64,000 nt of DNA, from NCBI GenBank assembly GCA_030062745.1, contig CP099844.1, positions 24,924,596 through 24,988,595 on the forward strand. Reading direction: 5' to 3'. Under the pieces are notes generated by a model. The model was given only the letters and a program-made list of their open reading frames with translations. It searched no databases and had not been told where the DNA came from. Made by a program: the position numbers and the translations under genes. This DNA is from Capitulum mitella (lineage: Eukaryota; Arthropoda; Thecostraca; Pollicipedomorpha; Pollicipedidae). Positions 47,808 to 59,800 of this stretch are shown here, one piece after another; position 1 is the first letter of the stretch, and the number at the start of each line of letters is the position of its first letter.

Positions 47808-50800
47808 CCCAAATATATACATATATACATGCGTGAACATGAGCGAGCCAATAATCATTGTGAACATAAAACGACGAAATGAATTCCCATCAGACCACAC
47901 AGACGAAGAAAGCTTTCTTCCTTCTTCAGCGCTCTCTTTTACCTCACACTCACCAGCGCCTGATTTCAACCGTTCTACCCCGTGCCCCAGCCACAGCCCA
48001 CACTCACCGAGCACGCGCAGCGTGAACTCCTCGGTGACGCTGCGCACGTCGTTGGTGGCCACCAGCCGGTAGGTGCCGGTGTCCTCGCGCGCCAGCTGGC
48101 GCAGCGAGATGCTGGTCGAGGCGGCGTCCGTGGCGATGCTGAGACGGGAGGACGGCGCCAGCGACTCGTCGCCCTTGAACCACTGCAGCGAGGGCCGCGG
48201 GATGCCTGACGTCCGGACCGTGATAGTCCAGGTGGCGTCCACCTCCAGTCGCTGGTCCTTCAGCGACCTGTCGTACTCCAGCGCCGGCGGCTCTGAAACG
48301 GGGCGGAGGTGCGCGGTCAGGGAGTGGAACGTGGCGCTGATGGCAGACGAGGGTCGATCCGCGGACGCCGACATCCATGTTTAGTTAGGAAGAGGGAGGA
48401 TTTTTTTGCCAGAGGCTGTCTTTAACGCACTTCTAAACCGGGCAATTAAAAGGGACCTTTCTATCTCCGATAACTTGCAGATTTGTAAAGGATTGATAAA
48501 TTAAATAATCCGTGATAACTGAACAAAGAAATGACAAATAGACATCTTAATTAATGTCTACGAACACTTTCACTTTATTAATGTAGCTTATTTGAGGGAT
48601 TCTTCAGTGGCAGATACGACGCACGAATGCACTGATTTTAATGTCCTATCTAAACAGACACGACAAAGCCAAAAAACACTGACGGCATCCCAAACTGTTC
48701 CGTGAAACCCCGGCCCCTCCCGACTTCAGCACCGGGCGCTGCCGTCCGGTCCCCCCCGGTCCGTACCCTGGATCTTGACCATGCAGCTGGTCTCCACCTC
48801 CCCTGCCGGGTTGCTGGCGTGGCAGGTGTAGGTGCCGGCAGACTTCTCTGTCGTCTCCTCGATCGTCAGCGTCGCCACGTGCTGCTCGTAGCTGACTTTA
48901 CGGGTCTTGACCGGCTTGCCGTTGCGGGTCCTGCAGAAAGACGAGCAATGGTGATCAGCTGGGATACAGGTAATTACGCTGAGCTAACCAGAGCAACGAA
49001 CGTTACGGACTCCCAGCATTGTGACAGATTCGCCAAGGCGCTGAGAAATTTTAGCGATAGAGGTAAGATGTAGGCGAGGAAAAGTTGGTCTCTCGGTTCT
49101 TCGAAAGACAACTGGGTTCGCTGCTGTTAAGGTCGTGGCTGAAAATGGGGATTCGAGTAACGAGCAGCAACCCAGTGCAACTGTTTCCACAGACCAGACG
49201 GAACCCGTTTGCCATCCTTCGCTTAGGGACGGGCGGACCCTGCACCGGTTCGCCGTAACCCACCACATGATCTCGGATACCGAGCCGGTCGGACCCCACT
49301 CACCATCTGATCTCGGATACCGAGCCGGTCGGACCCCACTCACCATCTGATCTCGGATACCGAGCCGGTCGGACCCCACTCACCATCTGATCTCGGATAC
49401 CGAGCCGGTCGGACCCCACTCACCATCTGATCTCGGATACCGAGCCGGTCGGACCCCACTCACCATCTGATCTCGGATACCGAGCCGGTCGGACCCCACT
49501 CACCATCTGATCTCGGATACCGAGCCGGTCGGACCCCACTCACCATCTGATCTCGGATACCGAGCCGGTCGGACCCCACTCACCATCTGATCTCGGATAC
49601 CGAGTCGGTCGGACCCCACTCACCATCTGATCTCGGATACCGAGCCGGTCGGACCCCACTCACCATCTGATCTCGGATACCGAGCCGGTCGGACCCCACT
49701 CACCATCTGATCTCGGATACCGAGCCGGTCGGACCCCACTCACCATCTGATCTCGGATACCGAGCCGGTCGGACCCCACTCACCATCTGATCTCGGATAC
49801 CGAGCCGGTCGGACCCCACTCACCATCTGATCTCGGGCGGCGGGACGCCGGTGATGACGCAGCGCAGCGTCAGCCGCTCGTTCAGCCCGGCCACGGTGTC
49901 CTTCAGGTCCTCCACCACGGTGGGACGCTCCGGCGACACCGGCTCTGCGGCGGGAGCACAGCGATCGTCACGTGACCGCGGCACAAACCGCAGCGACGCG
50001 GTGGATGGCGTAGGACGCGATGTTTGTTAAAGCTAAGGGCAGAGCTGTGTTAATGGGAGCTTGTTGAATGCGGCTGAATGCATTATGTGTGCTACTGACT
50101 GCGGTTCGTTTGCGTGCAGAACGTGCGACCTTGGCCAAACACTAGCGAATATGGCAAACGTTGAACCGACGTAAGTGGTTGGAAATCTGACGACTGTGCT
50201 GCAAAATTTTAACGGCATCCTGCACAACGTTACGCAGTCTTAGTAGTCAGGTCACAATGCATAAGAGTGAAGGCGCAGTCGAATTTGAAAACGACATGAA
50301 CGGAGCCTAGCAAGGCCATTATAGCCGACGGGGATACTAACGAGTGACTTTGATGAAGTCGGACGCGTCAGAAGGCTCGCTGGCGCCGATTTCGTTCAGG
50401 GCGTACACCCGGAACCTGTACTCGGTGTTCTGCGTCAGCGAGGTCACGGTGCGAGTCGTCTCCTTGACGACGCGCGTCTCCTCGTACTTGGTCCACCTGC
50501 GGCAGAGAAAGGCCACGACAGGTCAGACACTGCTCCGCTAGACGCGCTGGTGGCGGCAATACCTGGTGCCCTCAGGTCTTGAGGCTCCAGTCTCGGCGGA
50601 ACAGGTGCCAACGGGAATATGGTGAAATGCACTGCAGGTTCTTTGGTTCTCGCTTGGGAAGAAACGATATGTCAAAGATAAAAAATGCGGTTCGTGGAAA
50701 AATGACGAAACAAAGCAATGGTACTGGACCAGTAGGAGTTTTGTAGGCACAGGTAGGGTGATCCCGAGGACACTATTCGGTGCTTCACCCATGACACCCT

Positions 50801-53800
50801 CCACGGTGCGTAGGCATCACGCCAGACAAACGCTGAGGTGGCGCCGGCGGCGCGTTCACTGACGTTTTCTGCAGCTTCATCTGGTACTCGATGGTGTAGC
50901 TGGTGATGGGCGAGCAGCCGTCAGTCTGCGGCGGGGTCCAGTGCAGGGTGACCGAGGTGTCCGTCACCTGTACGGGCTCCGGCCGACCAGGCGTGGACGG
51001 CGTTTCTGAGGGCGTGACGGTGAGCGTCAGGCTCAGGGTCATGGTCCATAGCACCGCCACAGTCTTAACTAGAGTAGCAACAGAGGAGGAATTATGGCTT
51101 CGGATGCTAAGGCCTGGTGAGCTCTGGTTTATGCCAAACACTGATGAACGTCGCTCATGTTTGCTCACGTATATGTAGAATCTTCCGAGAAGTGTGTTGG
51201 TGTTTTTGCTTAACTTGAATACTTAAAAACTAGGCGGTCATGGGAATATAATTCGAGCCAGGCTTGCATGGTTAGCCCAAGGTCGGACGATAATTAAACA
51301 AAGAATCGGATAAAAGAGATTCAAATGTATGAAGGGAAGAAGTGCATTACCATTGTGACTAATGCTAATGTTGTGCCGGTGTTCTGCTTGTGCTTACAAA
51401 AATACACAAAACGTCTTAAGGTGTTTTAGATCGTTAAGCTAACCGCCATTCATTGTCAATCTCGCATTTGAAGAAAGAATCGGTATAATCCCATCCTCTA
51501 GCTCACCCATGATTTTCAGAGAAATGTTGACGAAGATGTCTCCGACTTCGTTGCCCAGTTTGAGCGTGTACGTGCCGCAGTCGGCATCCTCCACCTGTCT
51601 GACTGTGATGGACGCCTCGGACTCGTTAATGGTCGGCAGGTACTGTGAAACGGACAGGAGAAAGGTTAACACTGGTGTCTATCGCAGGCAGCAGACCTGT
51701 AATGAGCTGCAGTACAGACTTTGTCTCAACAAGGTTTTATAGTTTGTAGATGCATCTTCGATTAAAAAGGAAAAAGTGGGCTTCGCTGTGACGAAATGCT
51801 TCAGACATGACAACGATAAGTTTCTGGCCCAGGGAGCATCCAGTAAACATGCTGCGACACAGAAAGTAACCCATATTATTCAACTTCAGACACTCAATGG
51901 TCAAGATAAATAAAGCTGGATGTGACGCGATCAGGAGACCTCCAGACTAATTCCTAGATTATCTGTTATCTGACCTTTCTGGACTTCTTGATGGTCTTCC
52001 TGTTGTGATGCCACTCGGCTTTGGGTGGCGGTGCCGCACGGAATGGTACCGTGATCTTGACATCTTCACCTCTCCGTACCAGATATTCGGTTTGGAGTAG
52101 GTCCTCGCGAATCTTTGGCTGCATTTGGACGACTGCAAACAGAAAGGTGACAGCAATAATCACCATCGTCCTACCAGTAAGCCGAAAATACATCAAAACG
52201 AGAGTGCTTTGTCTTATTCTTTATTCCTTCTCCACCCTTCGGTACTATACGCTTATTACGGATTCTTTTTCCCCTTTTCTCGTTTACTCTAGCTAAAATT
52301 CCAAAGGAAATCGACCCAACATCGACCCCAAAAGCGGCAGTCGTCGCAAGCTAAGTCTTTTCTACACGAAAATCGACGAAATATCGCTTAATATTCACCT
52401 GTATTTGAACTCCCCACTTCCCCACCCTACGCACCTACTCCTTACAACCATCAGCCTACCGACACCAACTCCCGCAAACCCCAAACCATCCCCCGCCGAC
52501 TCCCAAACGACCACCGACCTGTGACGCGCAGCTTGCTGGAGCACTTGACATTGCCGGCCACGCAGGAGATCTCGGTGCGGTCGTCGCCGGCCTGCACCTC
52601 GCGGAGCAGCAGCGTGCGCCGCGCGCCGTCCACTAGCAGTGTGCACGAGTCAGACTCGGTGATGGGCTCGCCGTTCTTGAGCCAGGTGACTGGCACGGAG
52701 GCGTCGCTCAGCTCGACCGTGAAGGAGGCCGTCGTGTCTTTGGGCGCCTCCACCTTCTCGGGTAGACGCGCCACGAACTCCACCGTGGGCTCTGCCGAGT
52801 AAGCAAGGTTAAATGTGCGGTTTAGATATGATCTGACTGCACGTCGGTGCGATGCCGAATCGCCTACCAGTCTCGGAGGAGTTCTGAAGCCACGAACATC
52901 ATTACATTCTGAGCCGGCAGTCTTCTCCGTTATAACGTTTCGTGATAACATAGCGTAATCCGTGAAAAGTACTATCATAGTCGTGTAACCTGAAGAAACC
53001 TACGCGACCACTAACAAGAAAGCTCTTGAATAACGCATTGTAGCAAAGCACAATCTACCATAAAAATACACCCATTCAGCAAAATACCCTCTCCCAGATT
53101 CCCACACTCCGATCATGTATTCTGAGTGCTTCCCGACCGCCAACGGCAGTCGTCCCATGGCACACAGCCGAGGCGGCGAGGGCCCGCAGACCGGCGCCAC
53201 TCACCCTCCACGGTCAGCTTGGCCGAGCTGGTCTCGCCGCCGATCCTGCAGGAGTAGGTGCCGGCGTCCTCCGACGTGGTCTGGTACACCATCAGCCGCT
53301 GCCGCTTGCCGTCGATGCCCAGCTGGACGTGCTCCGAGAACTTGATCTCCTTGTCGTTGCAGTACCACTGGACCAGGGCGTCGCCCTGCGGCAGGCGGGG
53401 AGGCGCGTCACCGGGTGGTGGAGGGGAGCGATGACACGCCGTGGGCGTGAAATAGGCCCAGTTGTGTGTAACATCTCATTTGTACGACCCAGTTTCCTTT
53501 GGGAGGTGCTGCACGAAACGCATGCAGAGTGGAAGATCTGTAAGGAGCTAGCAGGACCCGTAGAGATAATGTGAAACTGGAAATGTCAAAAGAGCAATGA
53601 AACAAAAGAAAAGTTCCAACCACTTGCTCCAAATACATCACCTCGTCATCACTGAGCGTTAACACCGACACAGCAGTTTATCTGTCAGTTCTATCTGTCC
53701 ATTCTATGTGTTGACTCTGCCATATCTGTCTGTCCTCTGCGCCAGTTCTATGCGTCAGTCCCATGCAACGTCTGCTGGCAAGTTATCGCCGCCGTACCTT

Positions 53801-56800
53801 GGTGAGCGCCACCTCGAACACAGCCCGCTCTCCGCGCGTGACGGTCGTGTCGCTCATCTTCTTGGTGAGTACCGGCGGCAGCTCCACCACGGTCACCTCG
53901 CACGTGCACTCCTGGTCGTCCAGCGAGCACGTGTATTCGCCCTCCTCGTGCACGCTGGCTGAGCGCAGCACCAGACGACGCGACACGCCGTCGCTGATGA
54001 ACTGGGGACGGTCGGCGCCGGTCAGCGCACCGCAGCGCAGGTGCTTGACCCCATATCAATCAGAGCGTAGGGCCGGCAAGTAACTGGGGTTAGGACCGAT
54101 GTCCTCACACGGTGGACGGCAATAGAAGGCATCAGGTCATCACGTGGGAGAACAGAGTAGGCCTGACGTCCAGAAAAAAAACAAGAGCTAAACACGAGAT
54201 CATTTGGCAGTATACATACCCATCAGGGCATATGGAACCCACTTGTGGCCTCTCAAGTTTTAACGCAGAGTTATTGGTACCAAATACAAAAAACCTGTAC
54301 CTCAGTAACGAGCATACAAGGTGACGCCTGATACAAACGTATCCAAAACCACACCATGGCAGTTACCGTTGTCTGCATAGCCTCAAACATTGCCCTTTTT
54401 CCCACCATTACAGTGCATCAACTACACTCTCCAAGCACGCCGATCCTGCAGGAGTAGGTGTCGGCGTCTGACCATTTCGGTGTGACCGGCCGCTGATGCG
54501 GCGCGACCCTGGGCAGTCCCACTGACCTCGTACTGAGTGTCGTCCTCGCTGATGGCGGCACCGTCCTTGTGCCAGACGACGCGGGCGGTCGGTGAGCTGA
54601 CCGCCACGCTGAGGGTAGCCGTCTCCGTCTCCTTCACCTCCACGTCGGTCAGCTTCTCCACGAAGTAGGCGCCGCCCTCTGTGGCAGCGAACAAGGGGAC
54701 CGTTGAACGGATGAGAATGTCACTGTGGGTATCACGAAAGATACAAGACATCAGATTTCAAGAGGAGTGTGAACGGCTGGCCTTGGAGAACCGTGTTTTG
54801 TTAGGCGACGCACTCTTTTGGAGATAAATGCATTGGAAGATATTCGGATGGAAAGGTACGACTGCGCAGTATTACAGGAAAAATTTCCACCCAAAGGTCG
54901 GAAGTCCTACGGTCTCCCGACACATTTTCGGAGAGCACAGAAAACTTCTGTCGTTGACAGCACGAGGGAATCCACACCAGCAGTCCTGGAGTGTAGCAAT
55001 TGGGAGGGTAAACAGCCCACCTCACGCGGCTCCCGAGCTCTGACCTTTGACGGTGACCTGACAGAGGGTCTCAGCTCCGTCTGTGGTACATGAATACTGT
55101 CCGGCGTCCTCCATCACCACGTCGTGGACGATCAGCCGGTGCGTTTTCCCGACATGGGAGATCTGGAGGTACGTGATCAAGTGTCACCTGCTAAGCATGA
55201 TTTCACAAAAGCGCCATATCGGGAGGTGCCTGATACGGTAAGATTTCGAAATCAGACATGTTTGGAGGCGGAACAGTTTCAGCTGAAGAGAGATGCGGAC
55301 ACTTTGACTCCACAGCATAGCTGGTAAAAAACGCCTAAATATGGGGGAACGGCCATTTGCGAAAGGCACTGTGATCATGTCCATGAAGATGGGGAATGAA
55401 TATCACGCAGCGTTCCACAGAGCGCGAAGGACCTACCTCATGCCTCTTGGACGATTCGATGACCTTGGATCCTCGTTTCCAGATAACGTTGACGTCCTGA
55501 GATGTCTGACACTCCAATGCGACCGTGGATCGCTCTTCAATGTCAAAGTCCTCGAGGTCCTTGACGAACCTCCTGAGAAGAGAACCATATTTAGGAGCGC
55601 GATAAACATTTTGTGCAGCCGCACTCCTCTGAAGAAGTTGGCATCCTTCTCAGCGAGGTATTCAAAGCTTCTTAAGAACAGACCAATATCTCGTTCATTG
55701 GTGCCGTTCAACTAAAAACAAACTGGCTTCATACCTGTATTGTTTTGACCAACTAGGCACTCCAGTTGCACATAAACTACAGACCATAAGACAATCTGTC
55801 CTTCATCTAAGAGGCCCTCTGCGAATGACACCAAAGGTAACTATTTGCCTCACACCCCACGAGTTCGAGGCTTCATCCCTCGAGGGGCGTGACACCCTCC
55901 GATAACAGGAATCAAGCGACACCAGCCCCCCCCCCCCGACCTTCCAGCCGTTGCCTTCACTCACACGACGTCGGCGTCGATGTCAACCTGGGCCTGGTGA
56001 GTGGCCTTGCCGTTGGCGTTGATGGCCACGCACTTGTACTCGCCGGCGTCCTTCTCCACACGGCTCTCACGCACCTCCAGGGTCGTCTCCTCGCCCACGT
56101 GCGTGATCGACGTGTTCTTGCCGGTCTTGAGCTTCTTGCCGTTCCTGTTGGTGATGTCATAAAACTTAGCGTTGCGGCAGAGAAAATGGCGTTCAGTGTG
56201 CTGCTTGGTGCATGAAGGCTACGGAAAGTTTTACTACGTCAAGGTTTTTTGTTTTGTTGCAGTACAAATCTGCACTGGTGTAAGGTGCCTATCCGGCCGA
56301 TCCCTTCTCGCCTGCGATCATCTGGTCGTAAACATACGCCGCCAGTTGTTGACATCGTCCCGTCTAGACTGACTGACTGACTGACCTGTACCAGGTGACC
56401 TCAGGTCGCGGGTTGCCGACCACCTTGGCCGTCAGGCGGATTGGCTCCTTCTCGCCGACGCGAAGGTCCGTGAAGCGCTCGATGAACATGGGCGGTTCCA
56501 GTTGCGACTCTGCAGAGCAAACGGCAACCTCCGGTCACAGCGGTGACCACCACGGCCCGCGGCCGACTGAATATTGTGAGCGACAAGTCTTATCACTTTG
56601 CTTCGACGCTAGAAAGCGGTTATGAAACATCCCTTTTTTGTCAGGAAGACTCTGACTCGCTGAAGCTGAAATATCGAACTTCATAAATACGCTTTCATTC
56701 AAACCAAGAAATGTGTGAGTATGTATGCGGTGTCACAGTGCCTACGATGAAAATGCCAGCTTTATGCGGGGAACGCCTTAGTGATATAAGGTTGACTTGA

Positions 56801-59800
56801 GCTAACTTGACATTACTTTCCTCACGTGTAATGACATATATATGCGATCTAGCAACACAGAAGACCATGCCGACAGCCATGGACCGCTGGGGCTGGATGA
56901 CATCATGCATCCTCGCACGTCATCACTCACCCTGCACGACGAGCGTGGCGGTGGTCTTGGCCATGCCGGAGGCGTTCTCGGCCAGCAGCGTGTACTCGCC
57001 GGCGTCGCTGCGGTGCGCGCGCGGGATGTGAAGCGAGTACACGTCGCCCTCCTGCGTCACCGTGACGTCACTGTTGGCGAGCATCTCGGCCGTCAGCGGG
57101 TGCTTGCCGGTGAACCAGGTGGCGCGCGGCTGCGGCTTGCCGCTGACGCGCGCGACGAACGTGGCGCGGCTGTTCTCGGGCACGATGAGCGGCTCGAGCG
57201 GCTGCACGAGCGCCGGCGGCTGCTTCTCGCCCCGCTCCTCGACGGCCAGCGCGATCGTGTTGGTCGCCTCGCCCTCGCGGTTGATGGCGACGATCTCGTA
57301 CAGGCCCTCGTCCTTCTTGCGCGCGCCCTGGATGCGCACGAAGTGGCAGTACATGTGCATGTCGCTCTGGACGGTGACGGCGACGCGCTTGGACGGCTTG
57401 AGCGGGCGCCCGTTGAGGAGCCACTGCACCTCGGGCTCGGGCACGGCCACCAGGCGGCACTCGAGCTCGACGTCGTCGCCCTCCTGCACGGTGCGCGTCT
57501 TTGGCCGCTGGCTGAACGTCGGCGGGATGCCCTCCAGGATGTCGCACAGCGAGGACTCCCTGCCGGCCGAGCGGAGCCGTGTTTCCCGGGAGCGGTACAA
57601 GGCGAGGACTACGATAATGATTCCGACCTCAGAGTAAGCTGCTCTGTTTCCACTTTAAAGCCATGTACAGAGAGCAATGCGGGCGTTTTCAGTCATACAA
57701 CGTCATGCAACGTATTTGATTTCAGCAAACATATTGCGATAGTAAATTCGCCTTCTGGCAATAATGCAATCAAAGGCAAAGACGAACGATGTCAGGAGCA
57801 CATTCATGCACTTCCCGAAACTGCATGCGAATCTTAATGTCAAAATGCGCGTCTGGAAACGTATCTATGAACCATGATCCAATGTTCAATGAGGGATGTT
57901 CTGATTACCCACAGAAATGAGCTTGGTATGCATCGTTATTCATGTTCACACAACACGTAACCAAAATATGCACTTTTTCTTTCTGAGAGCTGAGCTGAAC
58001 TCATCATCCTCGGCAATCAACGCGGTTTCCGTGGCCGCAGCCCAGGCGGCATCGTCACTTCACGATGTCACGCCACATGTCATCATCACGGCAAGGGCGG
58101 AGGCCAGGGCGGCGGCCGTCGAGGCTGTACCCAGCGAGGTTGCGCCTGCCCGGGCGGCCGTACCTGCTGAGGCTGCGGCGGCTGGTGCAGACCACGTCCG
58201 AGCCGTGGTCGGAGAGCGGCGCCTCCACCACGAGCTCGGCCGAGCAGCTGCTGAAGCCGGCCTCGTTCTTGGCCACGCACGTGAACGTGCCGGCGTCCTC
58301 CGGGAATACCTCCTTGATGATGAGCGTGGCCACGTTGTCATCGTCGTAGAACATCTGCCCGACGGCGAGGGTTGGCCGGTTAGTGACGGCGGCGGGGAGA
58401 AGCCGCGCTGGCGAGGAGCTCAGCAGATTGTTAACGATACGGAACAATAGCCAGAACGTCTGCAGTGAGATGTGCACATGTTTGCCATTCATGATCATAC
58501 TGTTCACACGGATGAAAGCAGATTGTTTTTGGCCCAATACGTCGTATGCTCTCAGCAGTAAATCAGGGATAAAGAATGATACCTGAAGAGCTTAGCACAG
58601 TGCTCCAGACACATAGGGCAAATAGGCGAAAGGTAATGGTTCGAAGGCTTCTTGACCCTGTCTGCAGCCCATTTAACCATTAGCCTGGTTTATCTGGCAC
58701 TACCTGTGGCGTTTTTGAACACCCTTTTCGTCCCCCAGCATGACCGCTACGAAAACCTGGCTTTTGCCGACAGGAGCCGGCTGGTTGGGCACTGGGTTAT
58801 TTAACGACGCTCTCGACTGCCAGGGTCATTTCGCGTCACAAATTCTGACGCTGGACGTCGCAGGGACGGCGAAATGCCGACAGGGAGTCCAGGCCAAACG
58901 CTGCAGTAGGCGACCGCCCTACCTGGAAGTCCGGTGAAGGCTTGATGATGGCCGTCTGGCGGAACCAGGTGATGGTCGGCCGCGGCACGCCCTCCACCCG
59001 GCACTCCAGCTGCACCACCGAAGCCGTCCACCACGTGCACCGAGCGCAGTTTCTCCGTGAAGCGGGGCGCCTTCGGCTTCTGGCCGGTCTTCGGCGCTGT
59101 GACGTCACAAGGCGAGCATCAGACAACGGCGGGGCGCGCGAGCTGGGCGTCACGCGATGGCGGCGGCCGAGGGGCGAAATGCTTTAATGTTCTTGATATC
59201 TTGTGTGGTTATATAAATATGTGGTTACATTTTCTGCGGTCAGCGCCCTTAGGCCCGATATTAAATTCCTCTCCGCAAGGGAAGGGAGTAAGTGACTCAG
59301 CTCATTGGCATAACAAGTTGGCATTTACGGACCGCGAATTTCTCGGGACGTTAAGTCCAGCTGTTTGCACCAACCAGTTGTGGTGGGTTTTCACGACGTT
59401 CGTGTGCGTGTCCGCTATTTGGCGGTGGCGGCCGATGTTACCACCTAATTATACGTTTTTGCAGACAAAGTTGTGCTCGTCAACCAATGCGGAGAGCTGA
59501 AGCTCAAGCAACCGATAGTCCTGTGACGCGTGTGCCGAGTCAATGGATTCGCGATAGATGAAAGGTTACGTTCACCTTGGCAACAGAGAGGTCAAATTAT
59601 GGGCAGATCTTCCTCGGAGAAAACGCAGCAGTGAAACAGAACAATGCGGACGCAAAAAGTCGTCACCAGGAGGAAGGAGCGGAAACCTCCATCGCCCGTA
59701 ACAAAGTGACGCAACTTTTCCATTGATTGCGGACTCAGGCTGGCCACCCAACCTTCAGGGTGGGGATTTAGGGGGTTTTGATTTACTGGGCCATTGGTAT

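Noticed and set aside
49261-49837. CRISPR-like array
   Set aside because: It is a pure head-to-tail 40-bp tandem repeat without unique spacers, in a eukaryotic intron.
56842-57837. 331-codon plus-strand open frame
   Set aside because: It lies antisense over the double-Ig exon (56,931-57,559) and is open only because of that exon's GC-rich third positions. The minus-strand reading gives clear Ig domains.
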